Part shown: piece after piece, positions 1 through 6,483 of the stretch
How positions within the stretch are numbered: the first letter of the stretch is position 1
How the letters are laid out: each line of letters opens with the position of its first letter
Origin: Helicobacter sp.
GTDB taxonomy: Bacteria; Campylobacterota; Campylobacteria; Campylobacterales; Helicobacteraceae
NCBI GenBank assembly: GCA_029257755.1
Contig: JARIAP010000150.1
Coordinates: forward strand, 1-8,058
Length of the DNA stretch: 8,058 nucleotides
Direction: 5' to 3'
The notes under the pieces: model-generated
Seen by the model: only the letters and a program-made list of their open reading frames with translations
Database searches by the model: none
What the model was told of the DNA's origin: nothing
Translations under genes and position numbers: made by a program

Positions 1-1383
1 ATCTGACAAAATATGATCTCTCTTTTCTGGCATAGCATTATAAAACAATAAAAATAGAAAAAATATATATTCATTATTATCTAATGCTTTATGAGAAAAA
101 AAGCATGGTATAATTTCATGACTTAAAGCATTGGATACAAATCTATATAAAAAAGAATTTGATTTGATATATTTTCCTATATTATTTTTTTTATCAATTA
201 TATAAAAATGTTTATCTATTTTAATATTTTTATTCATATTAAAAACCTCATTGTTCATAAATGATTCTAAAGAAAAAATATTTTTTGTGCTTTTATAATC
301 AAGAAAAAAACTTGCAATTACTGGATTTATTCCATAAAGTGTATCGCCTAATATGCAATTCCCTAAGTGTGAGGTATGTATTCTTAATTGTTGTGTTTTG
401 CCACTTATAGGAATTAGATTAACAAGCGTATAAATGCAATCTTTATTGGTATCATTAAATATTATATTTATAAACTTTTCATAATCATCATACAATAAAT
501 TATAATTATAAAAATCTTTGATTCTAAATTCCTTTATATCAAATATATTAATTGTGTTATAAGTTATAGTGTTTGATTGCATAATCTCTTTATTCATACA
601 TGGCATTTCAAATAATTCTTTGTTTTTGTCTAAAAAACTTTTTAATTGTTTTATACTATAAAATGTTTTAATAGGTTTCAAAATAGTGGCTGGTTTATCT
701 TTGTTCTTTGCATTATTTATAGTCTCTTTTATATCTTTATTATCTATTATGCTTACATTTATGTTGTTTGTTTCTCCCTTTATACACAGATTAGAAAAAT
801 TTTTAGGAAATACAATATCTGATTCTATGCACAATGTATTTTGCACATACCCTCTAATAATAGCTATATAATATTTAGTAACTTCTTTTTTTAAAAATAA
901 ATTTTTTAAAAAAACTTCACTTTTTTTATCAAGCGAACAAAGTATAAGTCCGCTAGTTTCATAATCTAACCTATGGCATGGATTACAATAGTTTCCAAAG
1001 TAATACCTTAGTCCATCAAGAAGGCTTTTAGAATCTTTTAAATTTTTTGGGTGAGTTAATAATTTTGATGGCTTATTAAATATACAAAAATAAGGCATGT
1101 TATTGGTATAATTAATTATTTTGTTGTCTAAATTATTATTTTTAAAATTAAAAGGGGCATATACACACAAGGGTTTTACATCTATGTTATCTGGTATAAA
1201 TGATAAAAGTATTACTTCACCAACCTCTAAAGAATCTTTTTTATTAATAATTTTACCATTTTGATATAATCTATTTTTATCAATAATTTTTTGTGTTTGT
1301 GCCTTGCTATATCCATTTCTTAATAAAAAAGTTGTAGCCTTTATTGGCTCTTTTACAAAATAACTAATTTCTTTGAAGCCCAT
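1..1383 (-). CDS. RluA-family RNA pseudouridine synthase, enlarged; C-terminus beyond the left edge
   Basis: Predicted to isomerise a specific uridine in rRNA or tRNA to pseudouridine. The frame is open for 461 codons from ATG 1383-1381 to the window edge with no stop. Visible parts, in order: an S4-like RNA-binding segment at about residues 14-62 (LLRNGYSKAQ, then NGKIINKKDSLEVGE); NKPSKLLTHP at 103-112; the catalytic motif HRLDYETSGLIL at 137-148 with nucleophile Asp140; TKYYIAIIRG at 169-178; and GKTQQLRIHTSHLGN at 328-342 followed by GDTLYG at 346-351, the family's GRTHQIRVH...GD..YG signature. The catalytic Asp lies 188 residues before the GKTQ motif, where about 95 is usual, so an Asn/Lys-rich insertion sits near 183-320. 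A second extra segment follows GDTLYG. The start is the first ATG after an in-frame stop at 1393-1395. It overlaps recJ by 20 bases and has no clear ribosome site, so coupling to recJ is likely. The RNA target cannot be told from sequence. Confidence 0.88.
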   Translation of the reverse strand, partial: MGFKEISYFVKEPIKATTFLLRNGYSKAQTQKIIDKNRLYQNGKIINKKDSLEVGEVILLSFIPDNIDVKPLCVYAPFNFKNNNLDNKIINYTNNMPYFCIFNKPSKLLTHPKNLKDSKSLLDGLRYYFGNYCNPCHRLDYETSGLILCSLDKKSEVFLKNLFLKKEVTKYYIAIIRGYVQNTLCIESDIVFPKNFSNLCIKGETNNINVSIIDNKDIKETINNAKNKDKPATILKPIKTFYSIKQLKSFLDKNKELFEMPCMNKEIMQSNTITYNTINIFDIKEFRIKDFYNYNLLYDDYEKFINIIFNDTNKDCIYTLVNLIPISGKTQQLRIHTSHLGNCILGDTLYGINPVIASFFLDYKSTKNIFSLESFMNNEVFNMNKNIKIDKHFYIIDKKNNIGKYIKSNSFLYRFVSNALSHEIIPCFFSHKALDNNEYIFFLFLLFYNAMPEKRDHILSD

Positions 1384-3160
1384 ATATTTTATCTATTATA
1401 AGCATTATATTGGGATTCATATTATAACTAGATTGAGAATCAAGCCCTATAGTAGCTCTAAATTGCAATGTATCTCCTATATTAAATTTATAATTAGCAT
1501 ATTTTGGATTAAAAAACATAGCCTTTATGCTTTGATTATCTAAACATTGCAATTTAAATTCAAGGAAACCCTGCCCTGTTCTTCTACATTCAATAATATT
1601 CAATTCAATAAAAAACTTAGGTGGTGGATTACCATTTCCATATGGCTCAAAATGTTCAATACAACAAAAAAGTTCTTTTGTAATTAAATGTGTTTGCAAT
1701 ATACCTAAAATATTTTCTGGCTTTTCATTTTCATATAAAATAGGTTCAAAATACTTGATAAAAGATTCAATATTTTTGTATTCAATCTCTAATCCAACAG
1801 CACCAACATGACCTCCATAGCGTTTCATTAAATAGCCTATTTTTTGCATACTAGCAATTAAATCAACATCACCATAACTCCTACCACTACCCTTACAAAT
1901 ACCATTGTTATTAGTAAGCACAAAGCATGGCTTTTGAAATTCATCTGTCATTTTACCTGCTACAATACCTAAAACTCCCTCATGCCAACCATTCCCAACA
2001 GCAAAAATCATATTTGGGTTTTGTTGCATTTCTGCTACCGCTTGAAAAGCCTTGTGGGTTACATCATCTTGTAGGTGTTTTCTTTTAGAATTTAAATCTT
2101 TTAATTGCTTAAAATACTTTTTTGCTTCCATAATTGATTTTGAACGCAAAAACTTAAGTGCTATTTTACCATCATCGATTCTACCTGCTGCATTTAAAAG
2201 AGGAATTAGACGAAAACCAAGCGATTGAGAATCTATATTGCATTTTAAATGTTCAATTAAAATCTGGAATGCAAATCTCTTGCTACTTGAAAAATGTTTA
2301 ATAGCATATTTACAAATAGTATGATTAATTGCATTTAATGGCATAACATCAGAAATAACTGCTATTCCAACTAACAACAAAAAAGATTCCATACGCAAAC
2401 TTGAAAGATTATCCATATAAATATTTGTAATGGCTTTAACTTTATTGTAATCACATGTATTGTTTTTTTGCAATTGTTTTAAATATTGAAAAGCATTATG
2501 CGAATTATTACAGATATTTTGCATATTAATTTTAATTGCACAACAAAAATACCATGCAACTAAGCTACCACAAATATCTTTATATGGAAAATTACATGAT
2601 TGTTGTTGTGGATTAACTAAGAAATCACACTTAGGAATATTTATACTGCCCATTTCATCAATTTCAAGTGTATGATGATCTGTTATAATTAATTTTACGC
2701 CATACTTTCTACATAACTCTCCTGCCTCAAAACTACTAACACCATTATCAACCGTCACAATAAGTTTAACATCTGGATGATTAGTTACTATTTCTTGAAA
2801 CAATAACTTACTAAATCCATATCCATGTATAAATCTATTTGGCATAGCAAAATCTATATATGGATATGCTAAAGATTCAAAAAAATCAAGCATAATACAT
2901 GTAGCACAAATTCCATCTGCATCATAGTCGCCAACAATTATTATTTTTTCATTCTTTAAAATACTTTGACAAACAAGTAAGCTAGCATCCATGTTATTAT
3001 GTAACTCTTTTGGATGAGGTATATCTTTTAAATTATGAAATTCAAATTGACTAAACCTACCATGCAAAATATTTGCAATTTCATCTATACTTTTAAATGT
3101 TGTTAAACTGCTTTTTATTTTCGTGATATTTTCACCCTGTGTTTCTAAATAATTATCCAT
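1364..3160 (-). CDS. recJ: Single-stranded-DNA-specific exonuclease RecJ
   Basis: RecJ degrades single-stranded DNA 5' to 3' in recombination, mismatch and base-excision repair. This 598-residue protein carries the full DHH-phosphoesterase set. Metal-binding motifs are GDYDADG at 77-83, VDNG at 137-140, DHH at 161-163, and SDVMPL at 270-275 with Asp271. NPQQQSCNFPYKDICG lies at 183-198 and NAAGRIDD at 323-330. The DHHA1 part has GWHEGVLGIVAGKM at 391-404, GSGRS at 424-428 and GGH at 449-451. It is followed by FEPYGNGNPPPKF at 504-516, which opens the C-terminal OB-like domain. The Asn-rich stretch at about 211-258, between the two halves of the DHH domain, looks like an insertion relative to most RecJ proteins and may explain the slightly long protein. 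All catalytic residues are present, so I expect an active enzyme. It starts 19 bases after the pyrG stop with a modest GGGA ribosome site, so it is probably transcribed with pyrG. Its last codons overlap the pseudouridine synthase start. Confidence 0.96.
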   Translation of the reverse strand: MDNYLETQGENITKIKSSLTTFKSIDEIANILHGRFSQFEFHNLKDIPHPKELHNNMDASLLVCQSILKNEKIIIVGDYDADGICATCIMLDFFESLAYPYIDFAMPNRFIHGYGFSKLLFQEIVTNHPDVKLIVTVDNGVSSFEAGELCRKYGVKLIITDHHTLEIDEMGSINIPKCDFLVNPQQQSCNFPYKDICGSLVAWYFCCAIKINMQNICNNSHNAFQYLKQLQKNNTCDYNKVKAITNIYMDNLSSLRMESFLLLVGIAVISDVMPLNAINHTICKYAIKHFSSSKRFAFQILIEHLKCNIDSQSLGFRLIPLLNAAGRIDDGKIALKFLRSKSIMEAKKYFKQLKDLNSKRKHLQDDVTHKAFQAVAEMQQNPNMIFAVGNGWHEGVLGIVAGKMTDEFQKPCFVLTNNNGICKGSGRSYGDVDLIASMQKIGYLMKRYGGHVGAVGLEIEYKNIESFIKYFEPILYENEKPENILGILQTHLITKELFCCIEHFEPYGNGNPPPKFFIELNIIECRRTGQGFLEFKLQCLDNQSIKAMFFNPKYANYKFNIGDTLQFRATIGLDSQSSYNMNPNIMLIIDKIYGLQRN

Positions 3161-3179
3161 ATAAAAAATCCCATTAGCT

Positions 3180-4796
3180 TTATTTTCTAAAAGCTTGAGT
3201 TTGTTTTACAAATTCAACGATTATTGAATTTGGATTCTGTAATCTAGAAGTAAATTCTGGGTGAAATTGCACACCAACAAAAAAAGGATGATTCTTTATT
3301 TCTATAGCTTCAATAAGGCCATTACATTCTCCACTAATAATCATTCCATTTTCTTCAAAAATATTCCTATATTTTGGATTTGCTTCATATCTATGTCTAT
3401 GTCTCTCATTTATCACACTTGCATTACTATAAGCTTTTGCTATTTTTGTATTCTCTTTTAAATAACATTCATATTCACCTAATCTCATTGTTCCTCCAAG
3501 TGGTGAATTGTGTGTTCTTATTTGCTTATTTCCCTGAGTATCTATAAAATCTTCAATCATATAAATAATTTTATTTTTACATTTTTTATCAAACTCACTA
3601 GAGTTTGCATCTTGTAGTTTCAATACATTTCTTGCAAACTCAATTAAAGCTAATTGCATACCAAGACAAATTCCAAGAAAAGGAATCTTGTTTTCTCTAG
3701 CATATTTGATGGCAGATATTTTACCATCTATACCTCTTTCCCCAAACCCACCGGGCACTAATATGCCATCTAAATTTTGTAAATTGACTATTTCAATTCT
3801 TTCAGAATCTATAAACTCAATTTCTACCTTTGTATCTAAATTAGCACCTGCATGTATAAGGGCTTCAAGCAGTGATTTATAGGATTCTTTAAGAGATAAA
3901 TATTTACCAACAAACCCTATATGTATATGTCTAGTAGGAGATAAAATCTTTTTTACAAGCAAATCCCACTCATTCATATTTGGTATAATTTTTAAATGCA
4001 AAATACGAGAAATTGGGGCTAATATACCTTCATTCATAAAATTTATTGGGCATTTATAGATTGTTTGTGCATCTTCTGCACTAATAACACTATCATAATC
4101 AACATCACAAGCAAGAGCAATTTTATGTTTAGTTTCCTTAGACAATAAAACTTCAGATCTAGCAATAATTATTTGAGGGCTAATTCCTATTCTACGCAAT
4201 TCTTGAACACTATGCTGTGTTGGCTTTGTTTTTAGCTCATCTGCTACACGCATATAAGGAACAAGTGTTACATGTATGCTTAAAACATTGTGTGGACCAT
4301 TTTCATGTTTTAACTGCCTCATTGCTTCTAAATATGGCATACCCTCTATATCTCCAACCGTGCCACCAAGCTCTACAATTAACAAATCAAATCCTTTTCC
4401 AGCCCGTTTTATGCGAGTTTTTATTTCATCTGTTATATGCGGGACTATTTGTATTGTCTTACCAAGATACTCACCTTTTCTCTCTTTTTCAATAACAGAT
4501 AAATATATTTGCCCTGTTGTAAAATTATTGTTTTTAGAAAAACTTGTATTTAGAAATCTCTCATAATGCCCAATATCAAGATCTGTCTCTGCACCATCAG
4601 CGGTTACAAAAACTTCACCATGCTCAAGGGGACTCATAGTTCCCGGATCTACATTTATATATGGATCAATTTTTAAAATAGATACTGAAAAGCCTGCATG
4701 TTTTAATAATGTGCCTATAGATGATGATGAGATTCCCTTGCCAAGAGAGCTTAAAACCCCTCCTGTTACAAAAATATATTTTGTATTTTTTGACAT
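3180..4796 (-). CDS. pyrG: CTP synthase (glutamine-hydrolysing)
   Basis: PyrG makes CTP from UTP, ATP and glutamine, the last step of pyrimidine nucleotide synthesis, in the cytoplasm. The 538 residues match the usual family length. The N-terminal amidoligase domain opens with [18 protein letters not shown] (7-24), a P-loop-like ATP site, followed by [20 protein letters not shown] (42-61). The acidic metal ligands are in [12 protein letters not shown] (70-81; Asp74 corresponds to E. coli Asp72) and [12 protein letters not shown] (141-152; Glu142). The C-terminal class I glutamine amidotransferase domain has [12 protein letters not shown] (344-355), the nucleophile Cys377 in GICLGMQ, and the His512/Glu514 pair in [15 protein letters not shown] (465-471), a conserved stretch of the glutaminase domain, is also present. 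Nothing is missing. The start is fixed by an AAGGTG ribosome site five bases upstream. A TATAAT box about 30 bases upstream suggests that this is the first gene of a pyrG-recJ-pseudouridine synthase unit. Confidence 0.99.
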   Translation of the reverse strand: MSKNTKYIFVTGGVLSSLGKGISSSSIGTLLKHAGFSVSILKIDPYINVDPGTMSPLEHGEVFVTADGAETDLDIGHYERFLNTSFSKNNNFTTGQIYLSVIEKERKGEYLGKTIQIVPHITDEIKTRIKRAGKGFDLLIVELGGTVGDIEGMPYLEAMRQLKHENGPHNVLSIHVTLVPYMRVADELKTKPTQHSVQELRRIGISPQIIIARSEVLLSKETKHKIALACDVDYDSVISAEDAQTIYKCPINFMNEGILAPISRILHLKIIPNMNEWDLLVKKILSPTRHIHIGFVGKYLSLKESYKSLLEALIHAGANLDTKVEIEFIDSERIEIVNLQNLDGILVPGGFGERGIDGKISAIKYARENKIPFLGICLGMQLALIEFARNVLKLQDANSSEFDKKCKNKIIYMIEDFIDTQGNKQIRTHNSPLGGTMRLGEYECYLKENTKIAKAYSNASVINERHRHRYEANPKYRNIFEENGMIISGECNGLIEAIEIKNHPFFVGVQFHPEFTSRLQNPNSIIVEFVKQTQAFRK

Positions 4797-4801
4797 AAAT
4801 A

Positions 4802-4807
4802 CACCTT
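4802..4807 (-). promoter_or_regulatory. Ribosome binding site of pyrG
   Basis: On the minus strand this reads AAGGTG, five bases before the pyrG ATG. It is a good Shine-Dalgarno match and supports the start at 4796. Confidence 0.75.
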
Positions 4808-4827
4808 GATTATTTTTTACAAGCGTA

Positions 4828-4833
4828 ATTATA
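4828..4833 (-). promoter_or_regulatory. Probable -10 box of the pyrG-recJ operon promoter
   Basis: The minus strand reads TATAAT, a perfect sigma-70 -10 hexamer, inside the 100-base gap between mqnA and pyrG. No convincing -35 box lies 16-18 bases further upstream; the region there is T-rich, as is typical of Helicobacter and Campylobacter promoters. The predicted transcript start near 4820 would leave a leader of about 25 bases. I see no G/C-rich hairpin with a T-tract in this gap, so mqnA transcripts could also read through into pyrG. Confidence 0.55.
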
Positions 4834-4896
4834 TGATAAAATGTAAGAAAAAGGTAATTTTGCTACACATAAACATTTAAATAAAATTTGAAAAAC

Positions 4897-5613
4897 TTAA
4901 AATCTTTTTGGTGGTTTAATATTTCTCAATCTCAATTCCCTATAGAATCTTAATAACGCTACATTCTCTTTTGTCCCAATAGTGTAATATATTCTTTTTA
5001 AATACTCATAAGCAAATTTTTTACTAATTCCAATATGTATTACATATGGCATAATAATATAATGTGGAATCTTTATGCCTTTATATTTCTTATTTTTACC
5101 AATTTTTTTATTAAATGAATAAATAAGCTCTTTATAAAAATCTCCATACTTATTAAAACATAAAATACCAAATACAAATGGTAACCTAGTTTTTTTATAC
5201 CATAATTGTGCCATATCAATAATTTTGCCTTTACATGAACTATCGTAATAATATTTTAAGGCACGATCTCCTATCAACACAGCACCATTTAAACCCAAAA
5301 CAGAACAAAGTGCATTAGAAGTCGCTGATTGATAATCTAACATAGGCATAGAATCTAATACAAGAACACTCCATACTTCTTTATCTGCTATAATACCGGC
5401 TTTACAAGTTTTTGCCTTATAATATGAATTTATACCAGCTATTGATGAAATAAAACCAGCATCAATACGATTAAATAAAAACTCCTTATTAAGCTTTGAT
5501 GGATAACTTTTTTTAAGATTTAATATAGATTTAAGGCTAGAAGTCGTCTTATATTGCTTTATAAAAACATCAAAAGTCAATAAATTTAAATATTCTATTT
5601 TTCCAAAACGCAT
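4897..5613 (-). CDS. mqnA: Chorismate dehydratase MqnA (futalosine menaquinone pathway)
   Basis: MqnA removes water from chorismate to give 3-[(1-carboxyvinyl)oxy]benzoate, the first committed step of the futalosine route to menaquinone used by Campylobacterota. The fold is that of a periplasmic-binding-protein-like cytoplasmic enzyme. The 238 residues open directly with the family signature FGKIEYLNLLTF (3-14), which binds the substrate in known members. They continue with RIDAGFISS (49-57), SATSNALCSVL (96-106), LIGDRAL (113-119), and IDMAQLWYKKTRLPFVFG (132-149), which matches the family's (L)ELW...TGLPFVF block. The basic C-terminal tail RNIKPPKRF shows no further domain. The start is supported by AAGG six bases upstream. 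The gene lies 15 bases after the beta-barrel gene and is probably transcribed with it. Assignment rests on recognising these motifs; a related binding protein is a less likely alternative. Confidence 0.93.
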   Translation of the reverse strand: MRFGKIEYLNLLTFDVFIKQYKTTSSLKSILNLKKSYPSKLNKEFLFNRIDAGFISSIAGINSYYKAKTCKAGIIADKEVWSVLVLDSMPMLDYQSATSNALCSVLGLNGAVLIGDRALKYYYDSSCKGKIIDMAQLWYKKTRLPFVFGILCFNKYGDFYKELIYSFNKKIGKNKKYKGIKIPHYIIMPYVIHIGISKKFAYEYLKRIYYTIGTKENVALLRFYRELRLRNIKPPKRF

Positions 5614-5619
5614 AATTAA

Positions 5620-5623
5620 CCTT
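5620..5623 (-). promoter_or_regulatory. Ribosome binding site of mqnA
   Basis: AAGG on the minus strand, six bases before the mqnA ATG, inside the 15-base gap after the upstream gene. It is short but well placed. Confidence 0.55.
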
Positions 5624-5628
5624 AAAAG

Positions 5629-6315
5629 CTACTTTGTATTAAAAAGAAAATTAATCCCAACACCTAAACTTAATATGCTATTAAAATTTACATCTTTAAA
5701 CACAAGATAGCCAATGCGCATCTCTAATGAAATATTTTTATCTAAATATCCTGCTAAACCCACACTTAATAATATATTTGGTTGTTTTAATAAAAGAGTT
5801 AATAATGGCATATCACTTAAAATACCCCCAAATAAGCTAAGTTTAGTGTTTTTAAAATTATAAACATAATCTATACCTCCACCCAAACTAAAATAGTCTT
5901 TACTATCAATCATATTATATACACCTAATGTAAAAAAGCGTAACCCATTTGCTTCGTTAAAATTATATAATAACCCAACATTAAGGGCTAAATTAATAAA
6001 ATTTACTTCTTTATTAGCATACTTTGAATCTAAATAAAAACTAGAACTACCGCCTACAAACCAAGTTATCTTTTGATATTTTTCTTCATATTCATAAGAA
6101 TCATCGCTCTCTTTGTTTATACTTCTAAATGGTGATCTATCGTGTGTTTTTTTTATAATTTTATTATCTAATTCTTTATTATCATTTTCTTTTTTTTGCT
6201 TTTCTTTCATAGATTCTTCTTTACTTTGTCGCAAAGATTCTAACATTTCATTATCAATAGAATCTGCAAACAAAAAAACAGATAACAAAAAGAAACATAA
6301 AAACTTTATATACAT
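5629..6315 (-). CDS. Putative small outer-membrane beta-barrel protein (function unknown)
   Basis: I do not recognise a named family. The 228 residues begin with a signal peptide: MYIK, then a hydrophobic core FLCFFLLSVFLF, with a likely cleavage after Ala17 (LFA/DS). There is no lipobox at that site. Residues 18-80 are very polar and charged, rich in Lys, Glu, Asp and Asn, and probably form a helix or flexible periplasmic linker. From about 83 to the end there are roughly eight alternating amphipathic beta-strands rich in Gly and aromatics, for example ITWFVGGSSSFYL (83-95), YFSLGGGIDYVYNF (141-154), ISLEMRIGYLV (195-205) and ILSLGVGINFLF (214-225). This pattern fits an eight-stranded outer-membrane barrel. 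The last strand ends in Phe225, but three residues (NTK) follow, so the usual terminal aromatic is not at the very end. AGGAG six bases upstream fixes the start. It is the first gene before mqnA, and nothing ties its role to menaquinone. Confidence 0.8.
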   Translation of the reverse strand: MYIKFLCFFLLSVFLFADSIDNEMLESLRQSKEESMKEKQKKENDNKELDNKIIKKTHDRSPFRSINKESDDSYEYEEKYQKITWFVGGSSSFYLDSKYANKEVNFINLALNVGLLYNFNEANGLRFFTLGVYNMIDSKDYFSLGGGIDYVYNFKNTKLSLFGGILSDMPLLTLLLKQPNILLSVGLAGYLDKNISLEMRIGYLVFKDVNFNSILSLGVGINFLFNTK

Positions 6316-6321
6316 AAATAA

Positions 6322-6326
6322 CTCCT
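6322..6326 (-). promoter_or_regulatory. Ribosome binding site of the beta-barrel gene
   Basis: AGGAG on the minus strand, six bases before the ATG at 6315. It is the strongest Shine-Dalgarno match in the window and decides this start. Confidence 0.75.
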
Positions 6327-6346
6327 ACATTAACATAAAATAAAAA

Positions 6347-6352
6347 ATTATA
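6347..6352 (-). promoter_or_regulatory. Probable -10 box for the beta-barrel gene and mqnA
   Basis: The minus strand reads GGTTATAAT, with a perfect TATAAT hexamer. It lies about 32 bases before the ATG, giving a leader of roughly 25 bases. No -35 hexamer is apparent. It forms a divergent pair with the trpE promoter about 100 bases away. A short palindrome, CACTAGTG (6364-6371), lies just upstream of it. Confidence 0.5.
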
Positions 6353-6374
6353 ACCTATTTTATCACTAGTGGGT

Positions 6375-6404
6375 TTTATTTTATAAAGTAAAATATAAAA
6401 TAAA
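6375..6404. repeat. A/T inverted repeat between the divergent promoters
   Basis: TTTATTTTATA (6375-6385) and its perfect reverse complement TATAAAATAAA (6394-6404) are separated by eight bases. The repeat lies midway in the 168-base divergent gap, upstream of both predicted -10 boxes. It could be an operator for a dimeric regulator, but an 11-bp A/T-only match is also easy to get by chance in DNA this AT-rich. It is too weak in G/C and lacks a T-tract geometry, so it is not a convincing terminator. Confidence 0.35.
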
Positions 6405-6449
6405 CTTACATTTTAAATTTACATATCACAAAAATATATGCAAATTTGA

Positions 6450-6455
6450 TACAAT
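6450..6455 (+). promoter_or_regulatory. Probable -10 box of the trpE promoter
   Basis: TACAAT in the context TTTGATACAAT, one mismatch from the TATAAT consensus, 28 bases before the trpE ATG. There is no clear -35 box upstream. The leader is too short for a tryptophan attenuator: it holds no run of Trp codons and no pair of competing hairpins. Confidence 0.5.
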
Positions 6456-6472
6456 AGTAAATGATTATAAAT

Positions 6473-6478
6473 AAAGGA
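6473..6478 (+). promoter_or_regulatory. Ribosome binding site of trpE
   Basis: AAAGGA, five bases before the ATG at 6484. It supports this start over the later in-frame Met codons at residues 8 and 12. Confidence 0.7.
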
Positions 6479-6483
6479 TTACA

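Noticed and set aside
185..192. Homopolymer of eight T (A8 in the coding sense) in the pseudouridine synthase as a phase-variation switch
   Set aside because: Runs of seven or eight A/T are common throughout this AT-rich window, including in trpE. Phase-variable tracts are usually longer and often G/C, and the gene is in frame.
686..871. Plus-strand open frame of 61 codons with a hydrophobic product
   Set aside because: It lies entirely inside the pseudouridine synthase gene on the other strand, has no ribosome site, and its hydrophobicity is the expected mirror of Lys/Asn-rich codons.
3261..4566. Several plus-strand open frames opposite pyrG
   Set aside because: pyrG is fully conserved across this stretch, and these frames have no recognisable protein motifs or ribosome sites. 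They are antisense shadows.
4797..4896. Terminator or small RNA between mqnA and pyrG
   Set aside because: I find no G/C-containing hairpin followed by a T-run on the minus strand; only the promoter and ribosome site can be supported.
6113..6343. Plus-strand frame of 76 codons opposite the start of the beta-barrel gene
   Set aside because: It is antisense to the signal peptide and linker of a gene with a good ribosome site, and its Ser/Phe-rich product mirrors Lys/Glu codons.
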